DNA of 64,000 nt from Streptomyces sp. SCSIO 75703 (GTDB lineage: Bacteria; Actinomycetota; Actinomycetes; Streptomycetales; Streptomycetaceae): positions 1,612,001 to 1,676,000 of the forward strand of contig NZ_CP144555.1 of the NCBI RefSeq assembly GCF_036607905.1, given 5' to 3'. The notes below the pieces were generated by a model. The model was given only the letters and a program-made list of their open reading frames with translations. It did no database searches and was not told the origin of the DNA. This document shows, piece after piece, positions 1 to 9,269 of the stretch (within the stretch, counting starts at the first letter, position 1; every line of letters starts with the position of its first letter). The position numbers and the translations under genes were made by a program.

Positions 1-46
1 GGCGCGTGGCCGACCCGGAAACAGAAGTGAAGACGTCCATGACGGG

Positions 47-490
47 TCACCTTCCGGGGTGGTCGTACCAGGCCGCGATCGACTGCTTGTACCCATCGGG
101 CATGGTCAGGCCATCGACCTCGTGCCGGTTGAAGAGCCCGATCTCCTTGTGCTCGTGGCTCAGGACCGGCATACGTTCGGGGGACAGGACCGCGCAGCCG
201 TAGGTGACGATCAGGACCCGGCGGTCGGGAATCGGCTCGTAGATCCAGGTCCCGCCGTCGAGCAGAGGCCCGGCCTTCACCATCCAGCCGCTCTCCTCCG
301 CCACCTCGCGCTCCAGCGCCGCACCGGGACTCACGTCGGCTGGCGCCGACCCATTACCTGCGGGACCGATCTCCAGCCGACCGCCCGGCAGTTCCCACTC
401 GCCGCGCTCGTTGTGCAGCAGCAACACGCGTTCGCGGGCATCAAGGGCAACACCCTTGACGGACACTGGCCACAACGACGGCTTGTACAT
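47..490 (-). CDS. NUDIX hydrolase
   Basis: 147 aa. NUDIX enzymes hydrolyse nucleoside diphosphates linked to another group, using Mg2+ held by the NUDIX box. The box is visible but split: GGRLE at residues 36-40 and REVAEESG at 61-68, about ten residues further apart than the usual spacing because of a Gly/Ala/Pro-rich insert. The open frame extends upstream to 838, but the NUDIX fold begins about ten residues after the ATG at 490, and an AGGGA lies just upstream of that ATG, so this start is chosen. The substrate cannot be told. It faces a divergent oxygenase gene at 659. Confidence 0.85.
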   Translation of the reverse strand: MYKPSLWPVSVKGVALDARERVLLLHNERGEWELPGGRLEIGPAGNGSAPADVSPGAALEREVAEESGWMVKAGPLLDGGTWIYEPIPDRRVLIVTYGCAVLSPERMPVLSHEHKEIGLFNRHEVDGLTMPDGYKQSIAAWYDHPGR

Positions 491-658
491 GGGCTGTCCC
501 TGAGACGTGAGGGCGGGCAGGTCCTTCGGAACGTAGCACCCGTCTGCAAGACGGAGCCGGGCTTGCCGCCTTTGTCCGGATCGACAGTTTGTCGCTTTAC
601 GCCGCCCGCCGTTCGTCCGGACGCTGGACGTCCAGCCCGATTTCAGAGGAGCACGTCG

Positions 659-1432
659 ATGAAGACCCGATCGCTCACCCTGTTCGAGGCACACGCCGCG
701 CCCCTCATCAGCGGTTTCGACCGAACCACCACCGTGATGGAACTCCTGCGGACTCGGGGAATCGCCACCGTCGACGGTCTGAACACCCGGGCCGCAGTTC
801 TCGCCTTCGCCCGGCAGGTGATGACGCTGGTGCCGCACCCGGACAGCGACTCGGATCGGTTGACCACCATTCGTGACAGAGGCGCCGCCTCCCGCCGCCC
901 CGGGCTAGCGGGGCTGGGCACTGGAGAACTCCTCGCGCACACCGAGCGCTCCAGCCTCCCCCGTCCGCCTCGCCTGATGCTCCTGGTCTGCCAGCAGCCC
1001 GCCGCCTCTGGTGGGGACGTGCTCCTGACCGACGGCCGCGCCCTGCACGCCCTCCTCCTGGAACACGCGCCCCGGGCCCTGGAGATGCTGGCCCTGCCTG
1101 GTACCGCCTACTACGGCGACGGCGGCGGACACCCCTCTCAGATCTTCACCCGTCACCGAGGCAAGCGGGTCTCCATCCGCCTGCGCCAGGATGCCCTCGC
1201 CGCGTTCAGCCCTCTCCTCACCCCGCACCTGCCCCACCTCCGCACGGCGATCGAAGCGCTCCAACAACGCATCACTCTCGACGTCGGCCAGGGCTACCTG
1301 ATCGACAACAGCCGCTGGCTCCACGCCCGCACCGGCTTCTACGGCGACCGCGTGTGTCTGCGCGCCCTGGGCGACCCCCGCACCCCGATACCCCCGGGCT
1401 TCCCGTTCCAGACCCACTGCCCCGCGCCGTGA
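659..1432 (+). CDS. TauD/clavaminate synthase-like Fe(II)/2-oxoglutarate oxygenase
   Basis: 257 aa. Family members use Fe(II) and 2-oxoglutarate to hydroxylate or desaturate small molecules, often in secondary metabolism. The metal triad is readable as HTE at residues 94-96 and a distal His in RWLHAR near residue 222, with nearby Arg for 2-oxoglutarate. The phrases LLVCQQPAASGGD and LIDNSRWLHAR are typical of clavaminate synthase-like and arginine beta-hydroxylase-like proteins. A GAGGAG ribosome site lies before ATG 659. The open frame continues upstream, but that part overlaps the minus-strand NUDIX gene and has no motif. Substrate unknown. Confidence 0.8.
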   Translation: MKTRSLTLFEAHAAPLISGFDRTTTVMELLRTRGIATVDGLNTRAAVLAFARQVMTLVPHPDSDSDRLTTIRDRGAASRRPGLAGLGTGELLAHTERSSLPRPPRLMLLVCQQPAASGGDVLLTDGRALHALLLEHAPRALEMLALPGTAYYGDGGGHPSQIFTRHRGKRVSIRLRQDALAAFSPLLTPHLPHLRTAIEALQQRITLDVGQGYLIDNSRWLHARTGFYGDRVCLRALGDPRTPIPPGFPFQTHCPAP

Positions 1433-1661
1433 CGAACGGGCCCGCCGACACCTAGCGGCCGAACGCTGCCGCGGAGCGACCCGTACGACACGGTCTCGCC
1501 GCAGGCACAGTCCCCGGCCGCCTTGATCAGTCCAAAACCGCCCGGAGGAAGGCAACGTGGCTTTCGACGTCGCATTAGCTCACCCGGCGCCGATAGGGAA
1601 ACGCCTTCAAGCACAGATGGTGACCGTATTTGTCCCTTGTCGGGACCGAGAAGGGGAGCTG

Positions 1662-2198
1662 ATGAACGTGCATTCCTCCGACGCCGCTCTTCAGCGGCCG
1701 GACGAAGTCCTTGACGTGGCGGTTCAGAGTCTCGTTGGTCCCCATCCCAGTGCCCCGGTCGAAACCGTGCCGATCTCGGATCGGAGGCGTGCCTTCGAAA
1801 TTGTGGCGGTGTACCCGGCGGAGGTGGCAGCGATCTCGCGGGGCCGGCGCGAGCTTCACGAGTTGATGGTGCTGACGGGACTGGCGGCCATCGCGGACGC
1901 TGTTGCTCTGGGAGCCCATGAGCTGATGGCAAATGCAGTGATTCACGGGTGCCGCCATCAGGCGGCGAAGGCGTTCACGGTGAAGGTCACCCACTCCAGC
2001 GGACGTCTCCGGGTCGAAGTGCAGGACCCCTCCGGCAGACGGCCGTTCCAGAGCCCACCGAGCGACGAGCGTGAGGGAGGCCGGGGCCTGCTCCTGGTCG
2101 ACGCGTTGGCCACCTGCTGGGGAGTCCATCCTGGTCCGGGCGGGGGCAAGACGGTCTGGATGGAGCTGGACGTCCCCGGTGATGGGACTACGTCGTGA
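1662..2198 (+). CDS. ATP-binding (RsbW/SpoIIAB-like) regulatory protein
   Basis: 178 aa. It has a single GHKL ATPase domain of the anti-sigma-factor kinase type that is abundant in Streptomyces. The N box reads AHELMANAVIHG and the glycine motif reads GGRGLLLVDAL. Such proteins bind ATP and usually phosphorylate or sequester a partner (an anti-anti-sigma or sigma factor). No partner gene is adjacent. GTG 1557 is an in-frame alternative start, but ATG 1662 has AGGGGAG directly upstream, and the conserved domain begins well after it. Expected to be cytoplasmic. Confidence 0.8.
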   Translation: MNVHSSDAALQRPDEVLDVAVQSLVGPHPSAPVETVPISDRRRAFEIVAVYPAEVAAISRGRRELHELMVLTGLAAIADAVALGAHELMANAVIHGCRHQAAKAFTVKVTHSSGRLRVEVQDPSGRRPFQSPPSDEREGGRGLLLVDALATCWGVHPGPGGGKTVWMELDVPGDGTTS

Positions 2199-2392
2199 AC
2201 CTCCGCAGCCGCGGCGCTCGCACAGCCGCCTGGTCCGTTCTGTCGGTACCGGCCGGAGGCTTTGATCGAAGCCATGTCCTGAGAGTGGAGTGTCAGCGAG
2301 ACCAGCCGACTACTTGGTGCACCCCTCTCATCTCTGCGGGCGGGGCCCTCATGAGCGCTGCTGCGAGCGACAAATCGCCACGGCAGGCCGAC

Positions 2393-2875
2393 TTATGGGC
2401 GCTCCGAGGCGTCCAGCCAGTAGGTGGCAAGCATCTCGGCTGGCCAGGCTGGCTGATGAACCGGGCCTCGGGGCCCCATCTGTGCGAAGTACGGCGCTAT
2501 GTCGAGGACGGGAGTGCCGTCAACAGCATCCAGGTCGGTGACGACGAGGTCCCGGCCGTCCGCCTTGAGCAGTCGCGGGTAACTGATCGCCAGTTGGTTG
2601 GGGCGCCGGTGGTTGCGGTGGACGAACGTGCCGGTCGCCGGCCAGATCGGGTTTCCCCGTGGGCTCCGCGCGTGGAGCTGCACGTCTTCGGGACGCGCCA
2701 AGTGGAAGCGCCAGGTCACCGTGAGGTGGGAGAACTTCTCGATGCCCTGCAGCGTTTCGAGCGGGAAGGCGTCGTTCAGTCGGATGATCGATTCGACCCC
2801 GCCTTGGTAGTCGTCCTGGACGCGGGTGTGGCCCCCGACGACCGTTGCGATCGATTCGACCTCGTACGTTGCCAT
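2393..2875 (-). CDS. TsaA/TrmO-like SAM-dependent methyltransferase family protein
   Basis: 160 aa, the usual size for this single-domain family. TrmO enzymes N6-methylate t6A37 of tRNA-Thr. The family signature is visible: RGNPIWPATGTFVHRNHRRP followed by NQLAISYPRLL and later DGTPVLDIAPYF, matching the conserved P-x-G-N...HRPN...G and DGTPVLDIKPY blocks. Ending just after that block is normal. Whether it acts on tRNA or on a small molecule cannot be decided, as several actinomycete members sit in accessory loci. The gene converges on the ATPase gene upstream. Confidence 0.8.
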   Translation of the reverse strand: MATYEVESIATVVGGHTRVQDDYQGGVESIIRLNDAFPLETLQGIEKFSHLTVTWRFHLARPEDVQLHARSPRGNPIWPATGTFVHRNHRRPNQLAISYPRLLKADGRDLVVTDLDAVDGTPVLDIAPYFAQMGPRGPVHQPAWPAEMLATYWLDASERP

Positions 2876-2947
2876 CGGCGCTCGTTCCTCTCTCCTGGAG
2901 TCGCGTGTTCAGCAGCCGCCAGCTGCAGCCGCGGATCTTCCGTGTGG

Positions 2948-4336
2948 TCAGCCTATGGCGCGCAGCATTTCCCGTGCCCGGCGGTCCAGTTCGGCCACGT
3001 GGCGGCCTCCGCGTTGCCGGACGGGCGACAGGTCGCTCTGCATGCGGACGATGACGTCGCGAGCGCGGCCGGACTGGACGCCGACCATGGCATCGAGGGC
3101 TTGTCCCCAGGTACTGCACGCCTCGTCGAGACGTCCTTGCTGGACCTGGACGGCGCCCAGGTAGCCGAGTGTCACGCTGTGGGTGCGGGCGTACTGCTGC
3201 CGGCGGCGGGTGCGGACGCTGCGCTGGAAATGGATCTCCGCCTCGACGGGGTTGCCCAGGTCGCGCAGGGCGCAGGCAGTTTCGTGGGCGAGAGAGGCTT
3301 CCTGGAAGAAGCCGACGCGGTCGGGGGCGTCCTCGTCGTCGGCGCGGGCGAGGTCCCGCTCTGCTCGGCTGATGGCCGCGAGGGTGCCGGGCCTGGCGCC
3401 GTCGGCGGCCAGGGCACGGGCGTGGACGATGGAGAGCAGGGCCTTCTCGCGCGAGCTGGCCTGGCCGTAGTGAGTGCGGGCCATGGAGGCATCGGCCAGG
3501 TCGAGGGCCCTTCGTGGGTGTCCGAGGTCGACTGCCTGGTGGGCGAGGGCGCGCAGGATGTGGCCGCCCAGCGGTCCGTCGCCGGCTTCGGCCGCTATGC
3601 GGGCGGCGAGGGTGAGGTAGCGCTGGGCGGTGCGGTGCTCCGAGGCGTCGAACGCCATCCAGCCGGCGATGTAGGTCATCTCTGCCACGGCCGAGTACGT
3701 GTCCCGTCGGTGCCGTTCCGTTCGAAACCTGCTGCCCAGCAGGGGCACCGCTTCGTCGCGAAGGTGACCGGCCAGAGCCGAGCGCCCAGAGGCTCCACCA
3801 CGCTGCTGGTCCCGTGCGGAGTAGAAGGCTGTCAGGTTGCGGACGTCATCGATGTCGGCCTGGGTCACCAGCCGTGGGGAGACTGCTGGGCGCGATGCTG
3901 CAGCGGCTGGGGCGGTTGTCCACCACGAACTCGCGGGCAGAGTGAGGCCGGCGGCCGAGTACGCGGCGGTCGCCAGCAGCTTGCGTCGGTGCATGTCCAG
4001 GTCGTCGCTTCCCAGCTCGGCCAGCACGGTCAGAGGGTCGACGCTCCAGTCGGAACTGCTGTCGGGCGAGCCTGTCGGCCCGTCTTCCAGCCCGAGGTCA
4101 GCGAGGGTGAGGGGGCGACTGAGCCTGCGGGACAGCGTCTCACGCAGGATATGAGGCGCTCGCCCGCTGGGCTTGGTGCCCTGGACCCACATGGCGATGT
4201 GCGAGCGCGAGATGGCCTCCAATTCGCGAGCACCGCTCTCCGCGGCGACACGAGTGACCGCGGCGGCTGCTTGGGGCTGGGACCAGCCCGCTTCGCGCAG
4301 GAGTGCGGCGAGGGCGACGTTTCGCTCACGGGCCAT
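2948..4336 (-). CDS. HTH and helical-repeat regulator
   Basis: 462 aa. The N-terminal 80 residues resemble a helix-turn-helix domain (REAGWSQPQAAAAVTRVA, then SRSHIAMWVQG as recognition helix). A hydrophobic stretch starts near MHRRKLLATAAYSAAG. The remaining 300 residues are Ala/Arg-rich helices with TPR-like spacing (ALDLADASMART, AISRAERDLARA, LGYLGAVQVQQGRLDEA). This architecture is common in Streptomyces as single-copy regulators of unknown signal. ATG 4336 is chosen over the upstream in-frame ATG at 4492 because GAGGGG precedes it and the HTH starts there. Divergent from the gene at 4526, which it may control. Confidence 0.72.
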   Translation of the reverse strand: MARERNVALAALLREAGWSQPQAAAAVTRVAAESGARELEAISRSHIAMWVQGTKPSGRAPHILRETLSRRLSRPLTLADLGLEDGPTGSPDSSSDWSVDPLTVLAELGSDDLDMHRRKLLATAAYSAAGLTLPASSWWTTAPAAAASRPAVSPRLVTQADIDDVRNLTAFYSARDQQRGGASGRSALAGHLRDEAVPLLGSRFRTERHRRDTYSAVAEMTYIAGWMAFDASEHRTAQRYLTLAARIAAEAGDGPLGGHILRALAHQAVDLGHPRRALDLADASMARTHYGQASSREKALLSIVHARALAADGARPGTLAAISRAERDLARADDEDAPDRVGFFQEASLAHETACALRDLGNPVEAEIHFQRSVRTRRRQQYARTHSVTLGYLGAVQVQQGRLDEACSTWGQALDAMVGVQSGRARDVIVRMQSDLSPVRQRGGRHVAELDRRAREMLRAIG

Positions 4337-4525
4337 GGGCTGCCCCTCGGGTCCGAAATGATCTTTGACGCCTTTGACGGCCTTGCGGGCCGCACAGGCA
4401 TACCCCCCAGCGGGGATTCGCGGTTCGCTCAACGTAGCGGCCGGATCACTCACCATGCACGCCGACCGACTGTGGTGCACGGCGTCTCTCACTCAATTTG
4501 GCTTGATTCACATAGGAGTTGTGTC

Positions 4526-5011
4526 ATGCGTCTCTCGCTGGCCCCTCGCCGGGCGTTCTGCCAGCGCAGTGGTCAGGGCCGGAGTCTCGGTGATCCAGGT
4601 GCCGGGCGTGACCAAGCGGTGTCCGCGACGGAGACGGTGACGCTCGTGCTGGGCGAGGACTCCCCGGTGCCCGAGACCGCCGCCGATGTGGAGGACCTCG
4701 TCCTGCGGCTGCGAGGGCACGTCAACCAGCTCGGAACCCTGATGCCTTCGCAGGAGCCGGCCTTGCTCCGTGCGCAGCAACTCTGCTCGGTCGGGCTCCC
4801 GGAGGGCTATCTGCCCAGCCGGGTGCACCTCGTCAGACTCGCCGAGGCCACGCAGGAACTCATCGCGAAGATCCGGCTGGACCACGTCGGAGCGAGTCGA
4901 CCGGCACGGAGGTTGACTCGATGGACGCCGCAGATCAACGTGCTGCGTGGTGCGATCTTCGCCGTCGCCCTCACCTGCCTGGTGTGGGCCGCTTCGGTGC
5001 CCCGGACATGA
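4526..5011 (+). CDS. DUF6415 family protein
   Basis: 161 aa. The segment around LVLGEDSPVPETAADVEDLV and LRLRGHVNQL resembles DUF6415, a small Streptomyces family often found near natural-product genes; the molecular function is unknown. ATG 4526 has AGGAG seven bases upstream; GTG 4619, closer to the conserved part, is possible. The C terminus is a hydrophobic helix (LRGAIFAVALTCLVWAA) and ends abruptly. In another reading frame just downstream (5010-5150) lies a second membrane helix (GALLIGLILVAMAWLVCQ) with no good start codon of its own, so the 3' end may be frameshifted. Confidence 0.65.
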   Translation: MRLSLAPRRAFCQRSGQGRSLGDPGAGRDQAVSATETVTLVLGEDSPVPETAADVEDLVLRLRGHVNQLGTLMPSQEPALLRAQQLCSVGLPEGYLPSRVHLVRLAEATQELIAKIRLDHVGASRPARRLTRWTPQINVLRGAIFAVALTCLVWAASVPRT

Positions 5012-5244
5012 CCCTACCGGAGCGCTCCTCATCGGACTGATCCTCGTCGCGATGGCGTGGCTGGTGTGCCAAGGCACTCGTGCGACTGGCCTCGATCCCG
5101 CAGACAGGGCCTCTACACCACCTCCGAGCGAGCCTGCGTCCCCGCGCTGAGCGCTGACTCCTTGACTCCCGGCCTGTCCCCGGCCGCTTCGGCGGCCCCG
5201 ATAACACCCCCAGACCAGCGGGGCTTAACGGAGATCCACACACG

Positions 5245-7146
5245 ATGAAACGCCTTCCGCGTATCGAGCAGTACGGCCTGATCGGCGACACGCAGACCAG
5301 CGCCCACGTCTGCGACGACGGCACGATCGACTGGCTGTGCCTGCCCCGCTTCGACTCACCGGCCGTGTTTGCCGGTCTGCTCGGCACACAGAAGCACGGC
5401 ACCTGGCAGATCGCCCCGGCCTCGTCCGCAGGCTGGTCCGGCTCCGGAAGAGTGGCTGAGCGCCGGTACCGCGGTGACTCGCTCGTTCTCGAATCACTGT
5501 GGCGTACCCCGACTGGTTCGGTCCGGGTCCTGGATTTCATGCCGCCGCGCGACGGGGCCCCGCAGGTGATCCGGATCGCTGAGGGCCTGACTGGCGAAGT
5601 GGAGATGGTCTCGGCCATGCGTCCTCGGCCGGGGTACGGCAGCGTCAGCCCGTGGATCCACGAGGTCGGTGGGCGCATGGTCGCGGAGGCCGGCGCGGAC
5701 GCTCTGTGGCTCGACACCTGCGTCCCGCAGGTGGAGAAGGACGGCGTCGTCGTCAGCGCCTTCACCATCGCCGCCGACCAGAGTGTGGCGTTCGTGCTCA
5801 GCTGGTGCCCGTCGCATGCAGCCGCCCCTGACATTGCTGCCCCTGAGACCGCCCTCGCCGAGACGCTCGCTTTCTGGCAGGACTGGACGCAGGAGTGCAC
5901 CTACGACGGGCCCTATCACGAGGCCGTGGTCCGGTCCTCGATCACGCTGAAGGCCATGACCTACGGGCCGAGCGGCGGGATCGTCGCGGCGCCGACCACG
6001 TCGCTTCCCGAGGAGATCGGCGGCGACCGGAACTGGGACTACCGCTTCACCTGGCTACGCGACGCCGCCACGACGCTTGCCGCGCTGCTGGGGACCGGAT
6101 ACCGGCAGGAGGCACAGGCATGGCGGCGCTGGCTGTTGCGGGCCGTGGCCGGCGACCCGGAGAACCTGCAGATCATGTACGGGATCACCGGGGAGCGTGA
6201 TCTGCGGGAGCGGGAGCTTCCCTGGCTTCCCGGGTACGAGGGATCGACTCCGGTCCGGGTCGGGAACGGGGCTGCGGACCAGCTGCAGTTGGATGTGTAC
6301 GGCGAGGTGATCGACACCCTGTACCTCGCGCACCAGAGCGGAGTCGCCCACTGCGCCGACACCGCGGTCCTGCACCAGCGGCTCATCGAGCACCTGGTCC
6401 AGCGCTGGCGGGAGCCCGACGAGGGAATCTGGGAGATCCGCGGGGCCCGCCGGCACTTCGTTCATTCCAAGGTGATGGCCTGGGTGGCGGTCGACCGCAC
6501 CATCCGCCTGGCCGAGGCCGGCGCGCTCGACATGGACGTGGCCCCGCTGGTCGAGCTGCGGGCGACGATCCACCGGGAGGTCTGTGACAAGGGCTTCGAC
6601 CCGGTGCGCAATACCTTCACCCAGTCCTACGGCTCGCAGGAGCTGGACGCTGCCACGCTGCTCATCCCCCGCACCGGCTTTCTGCCGCCCGACGACCCGC
6701 GCGTCATCGGCACCGTGGATGCGGTCCGTCGTGAACTCTCTACGGAAGACGGGCTCGTGTACCGGTACCCGACCTGCGGTGAGGACGTCGGGGTGGACGG
6801 CTTGACCGGCGACGAGGGCGCCTTCTTCCTGTGCAACTTCTGGCTCGTCGACGGCCTCGCCCTGACCGGCCGCCCCGACGAGGCCCGTGCCTTGTTCGAA
6901 CGCCTCCTGGCTCTGCGCAACGACCTCGGGCTCCTGGCGGAGGAGTACGACCCCGTCCAGCAGCGCCAACTCGGCAACTTCCCGCAGGCGTTCAGCCACA
7001 TGGGCCTGATCCAAAGCGCCCTGCTCCTTCAACAGATGGCGACGCAGTCCTCCCCCCGCCACGCCGCGCTCGCGGTTCCAGCACCCCGCTCAACCTCCCG
7101 CAGCACGCGCCAGCCCACCGCAGACCTGACGCCGCAGCACGCATAG
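5245..7146 (+). CDS. Glycoside hydrolase family 15 protein
   Basis: 633 aa, full family length. GH15 inverting enzymes remove glucose from alpha-glucans or trehalose. The N-terminal block (IEQYGLIGDTQTSAHVCDDG, then DWLCLPRFDSPAVFAGLLG) and the catalytic-domain hallmark NWDYRFTWLRDA near residue 260 are both present, as is the C-terminal LCNFWLVDGLALTGR block. There is no signal peptide, so it should be cytoplasmic; actinobacterial homologues include GH15 trehalases. An acceptable ribosome site (ACGGAG) precedes the ATG. It lies 27 bp before the conservon-like operon but has no obvious functional link to it. Confidence 0.9.
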   Translation: MKRLPRIEQYGLIGDTQTSAHVCDDGTIDWLCLPRFDSPAVFAGLLGTQKHGTWQIAPASSAGWSGSGRVAERRYRGDSLVLESLWRTPTGSVRVLDFMPPRDGAPQVIRIAEGLTGEVEMVSAMRPRPGYGSVSPWIHEVGGRMVAEAGADALWLDTCVPQVEKDGVVVSAFTIAADQSVAFVLSWCPSHAAAPDIAAPETALAETLAFWQDWTQECTYDGPYHEAVVRSSITLKAMTYGPSGGIVAAPTTSLPEEIGGDRNWDYRFTWLRDAATTLAALLGTGYRQEAQAWRRWLLRAVAGDPENLQIMYGITGERDLRERELPWLPGYEGSTPVRVGNGAADQLQLDVYGEVIDTLYLAHQSGVAHCADTAVLHQRLIEHLVQRWREPDEGIWEIRGARRHFVHSKVMAWVAVDRTIRLAEAGALDMDVAPLVELRATIHREVCDKGFDPVRNTFTQSYGSQELDAATLLIPRTGFLPPDDPRVIGTVDAVRRELSTEDGLVYRYPTCGEDVGVDGLTGDEGAFFLCNFWLVDGLALTGRPDEARALFERLLALRNDLGLLAEEYDPVQQRQLGNFPQAFSHMGLIQSALLLQQMATQSSPRHAALAVPAPRSTSRSTRQPTADLTPQHA

Positions 7147-7173
7147 CCACCCCACCCCCTGACGAGGATTCCC

Positions 7174-8688
7174 ATGCCTGACAGCGCCTTCCCGGCACGG
7201 CCGGCCGCGACCGGCCACCGCAGACGGCTGCCCCCGGTCGACGCGAACACGCTGTACCTCGCCCGTCGCGCCGTGGCACTGCCCCTGGCACTCCTAGCCG
7301 CGCTGCTGCTCGCCGCCTTCGCTCTCCGGTCGGGGTCCGTCGTAGGCCCCGGCTGGGTCCTGGCCGGCCTGGTCTGCGGACTGGCGGCGATCGTCGCGGT
7401 GGCGGCACACGGAACACGCACCGTCGCCAGTGCCGTGCAGTCGTCAGTGGAGGAGTCCCAGGCAGCAGCGCTGACAACGGTCACAGGGGCAGCGGCAGCC
7501 GTTGAGAAGTCGGTGCAGTGGTCGGCGGACGAGCTGTGCCGCGGAAAACGTCCAGCGTTGCCGGACCCGCACACCGCGCAGTCGCCCACTGCGAACGCCG
7601 GGATCGACAACGCGCTGAGTGCCCTCCAGGCGCAGGCCATCATGTCGCTGATCCGCGTGCACGACGAGTCCCAGTCCGTGGTCCTCCTCGAAGTGCTTCG
7701 CCGCCTGGCCATGCGCGAGCACGCCCTGGTCAGCAAGGCACTCCAGGCACTGAGCCAGCTGGAGATGCTGACCGACGACCCGGAACTGCTGGCCAAGATC
7801 TTCGAGATCGATCACCTCGTGACGCGGATGCGCCGCCAGGTCGAGAGCACGGCGGTCCTGGGCGGACAGTCCCTGCGCAGCGTGCGCCGGCCCGTTCCCG
7901 TCACGACGGCCCTGCGTGGCGCTGTCTCCGAGGTCGTGCAGTATCCGCGGGTGGCCGTCGCGGCCGGATCCGTGGGCGCCGAGCTGGGGTTGCCCGGCCA
8001 TGTGGGGCCGGACCTGACGCACCTGCTGGCCGAGCTGATCGAGAACGCCTGCGAGTGCTCGGATCCAGAGACGCGGGTGATGGTGCGCGCGCAGCGGGTG
8101 CCACACGGGCTGGCCATCGAGGTCGAGGACCGCGCCATCCCCATGCACCCGCAGACGCGGGCACAGATGAACCACCTGCTCAAAGCCCCGGACGAGGTCG
8201 ACGTCAGCGGCCAGGTCCGGGCTGGACAGCTCGGCCTGCTGGTCGCCGCGAAGATCGCCCAGTCACACGGGTTGTCCGTCCTCCTGCAGGAGAACGCGAC
8301 GGGAGGCACCACCGCCCTGGTCGTCATACCGGCACGGCTCCTGGTAGCCATTCCATCGGTCGAGGACGCGGGTGCGCCGCAGCCCGAGGAAGCTCGCATG
8401 TCCGGGCAGCAGCCGCATCAGGTGGCCGCGGCTCCTGCCGCCCCAGGGGTGGGGCAGGTCGCAAGCCCCGGCGCCGCTGGGGCATCGACCTCGGCGGGTC
8501 ATTCGGCCGACGCGCCCGCTCTTCCCACGCGCACGCGTCGGTCGGAACCTTTCCGTCCGCCACAGGAGCGGGAGCAAGCCCCCGTGTCCGCGGCGACGCC
8601 CGGGTTGGCAGCCGCCTTCCGCAGCGGCCTCCAGGCCGGCGGCACCGCCAGTCCCCCTCCCGCCTCGACAGAAGACCCCACCCCCTGA
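7174..8688 (+). CDS. Conservon sensor ATPase, CvnA-like
   Basis: 504 aa. Conservon CvnA proteins are membrane-bound histidine-kinase-like ATPases that start the CvnABCD complex, likened to a bacterial G-protein signalling unit. Two N-terminal membrane helices (about residues 33-52 and 60-80) precede a dimerisation-like segment (LLEVLRRLAMREHALVSKALQ) and a GHKL domain with LLAELIENACECS (N box) and LGLLVAAKIAQSHGL. The C-terminal 110 residues are Pro/Ala/Gly-rich and disordered-looking. The extracellular part is very short, so sensing is probably intramembrane or cytoplasmic. First gene of a five-gene operon. Confidence 0.85.
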   Translation: MPDSAFPARPAATGHRRRLPPVDANTLYLARRAVALPLALLAALLLAAFALRSGSVVGPGWVLAGLVCGLAAIVAVAAHGTRTVASAVQSSVEESQAAALTTVTGAAAAVEKSVQWSADELCRGKRPALPDPHTAQSPTANAGIDNALSALQAQAIMSLIRVHDESQSVVLLEVLRRLAMREHALVSKALQALSQLEMLTDDPELLAKIFEIDHLVTRMRRQVESTAVLGGQSLRSVRRPVPVTTALRGAVSEVVQYPRVAVAAGSVGAELGLPGHVGPDLTHLLAELIENACECSDPETRVMVRAQRVPHGLAIEVEDRAIPMHPQTRAQMNHLLKAPDEVDVSGQVRAGQLGLLVAAKIAQSHGLSVLLQENATGGTTALVVIPARLLVAIPSVEDAGAPQPEEARMSGQQPHQVAAAPAAPGVGQVASPGAAGASTSAGHSADAPALPTRTRRSEPFRPPQEREQAPVSAATPGLAAAFRSGLQAGGTASPPPASTEDPTP

Positions 8689-8756
8689 CCCGCTTCTTCC
8701 GCGTTCCCGGCGGCCCAGTACACCCACTGGCCCTTCCCCCTTCTGGAGCGATCCCC

Positions 8757-9269
8757 ATGAGCACCCACCCCGCGATGAACAACGTGACCGACGGCACGCC
8801 CGCATCCGCGACGACAAGCGGACAGCGGGACAGCATGGCCTGGCTGCTGCGTCAGTTCGCCTCCGAGACGCCGGGCGTCACGCACGCCGTCCTGCTCTCG
8901 CGCGACGGACTGCGGCTGCTGGACAGCGACGTCGACAAGGACTGGGCGGACGAACTGTCGGCCGCCTTCAGCGGGGTCGCCTCCCTCGCGGCGAACATCA
9001 CCGGCCCCAGCCACAAGAAGAGGCCGGCCCGGCAGGTCATCATCGAGCGAGACGACTGCCTGTTCTTCGTCCAGAGCGCCGGGCGCAGCGCGGCCTTCGA
9101 CAACCACCCCGGGGCCGAACGCGGTGAGGTGGACACGATCCTCGCCGTCATCGCCACCAGGGACGCCGACGTGGGCACCGTCGGCTTCGAGATGGGGCGC
9201 CTGGTCCAGAAGTTCGCCCCGTACATGCTGATCCCCGTCCGCGTTGGCACGGGCGGAGAGGTCCGGTGA
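8757..9269 (+). CDS. Roadblock/LC7 domain protein, CvnB-like
   Basis: 170 aa. The roadblock fold follows a 25-residue tail (MAWLLRQFASETPGVTHAVL, then LLSRDGLRLLDSD), and the domain ends in VGFEMGRLVQKFAPYML. In conservons this protein is thought to regulate the GTPase of the same operon, as MglB does for MglA. Two extra charged stretches (HKKRPARQ) lie in the middle. CTGGAG lies before ATG 8757. It overlaps the next gene by four bases, which indicates coupled translation. Confidence 0.87.
   Translation: MSTHPAMNNVTDGTPASATTSGQRDSMAWLLRQFASETPGVTHAVLLSRDGLRLLDSDVDKDWADELSAAFSGVASLAANITGPSHKKRPARQVIIERDDCLFFVQSAGRSAAFDNHPGAERGEVDTILAVIATRDADVGTVGFEMGRLVQKFAPYMLIPVRVGTGGEVR

Noticed and set aside
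2195..4525. Plus-strand open frame running through the TrmO-like and HTH regulator genes
   Set aside because: It is the complement of two well-supported minus-strand genes; only its last part, from ATG 4526, is treated as coding.
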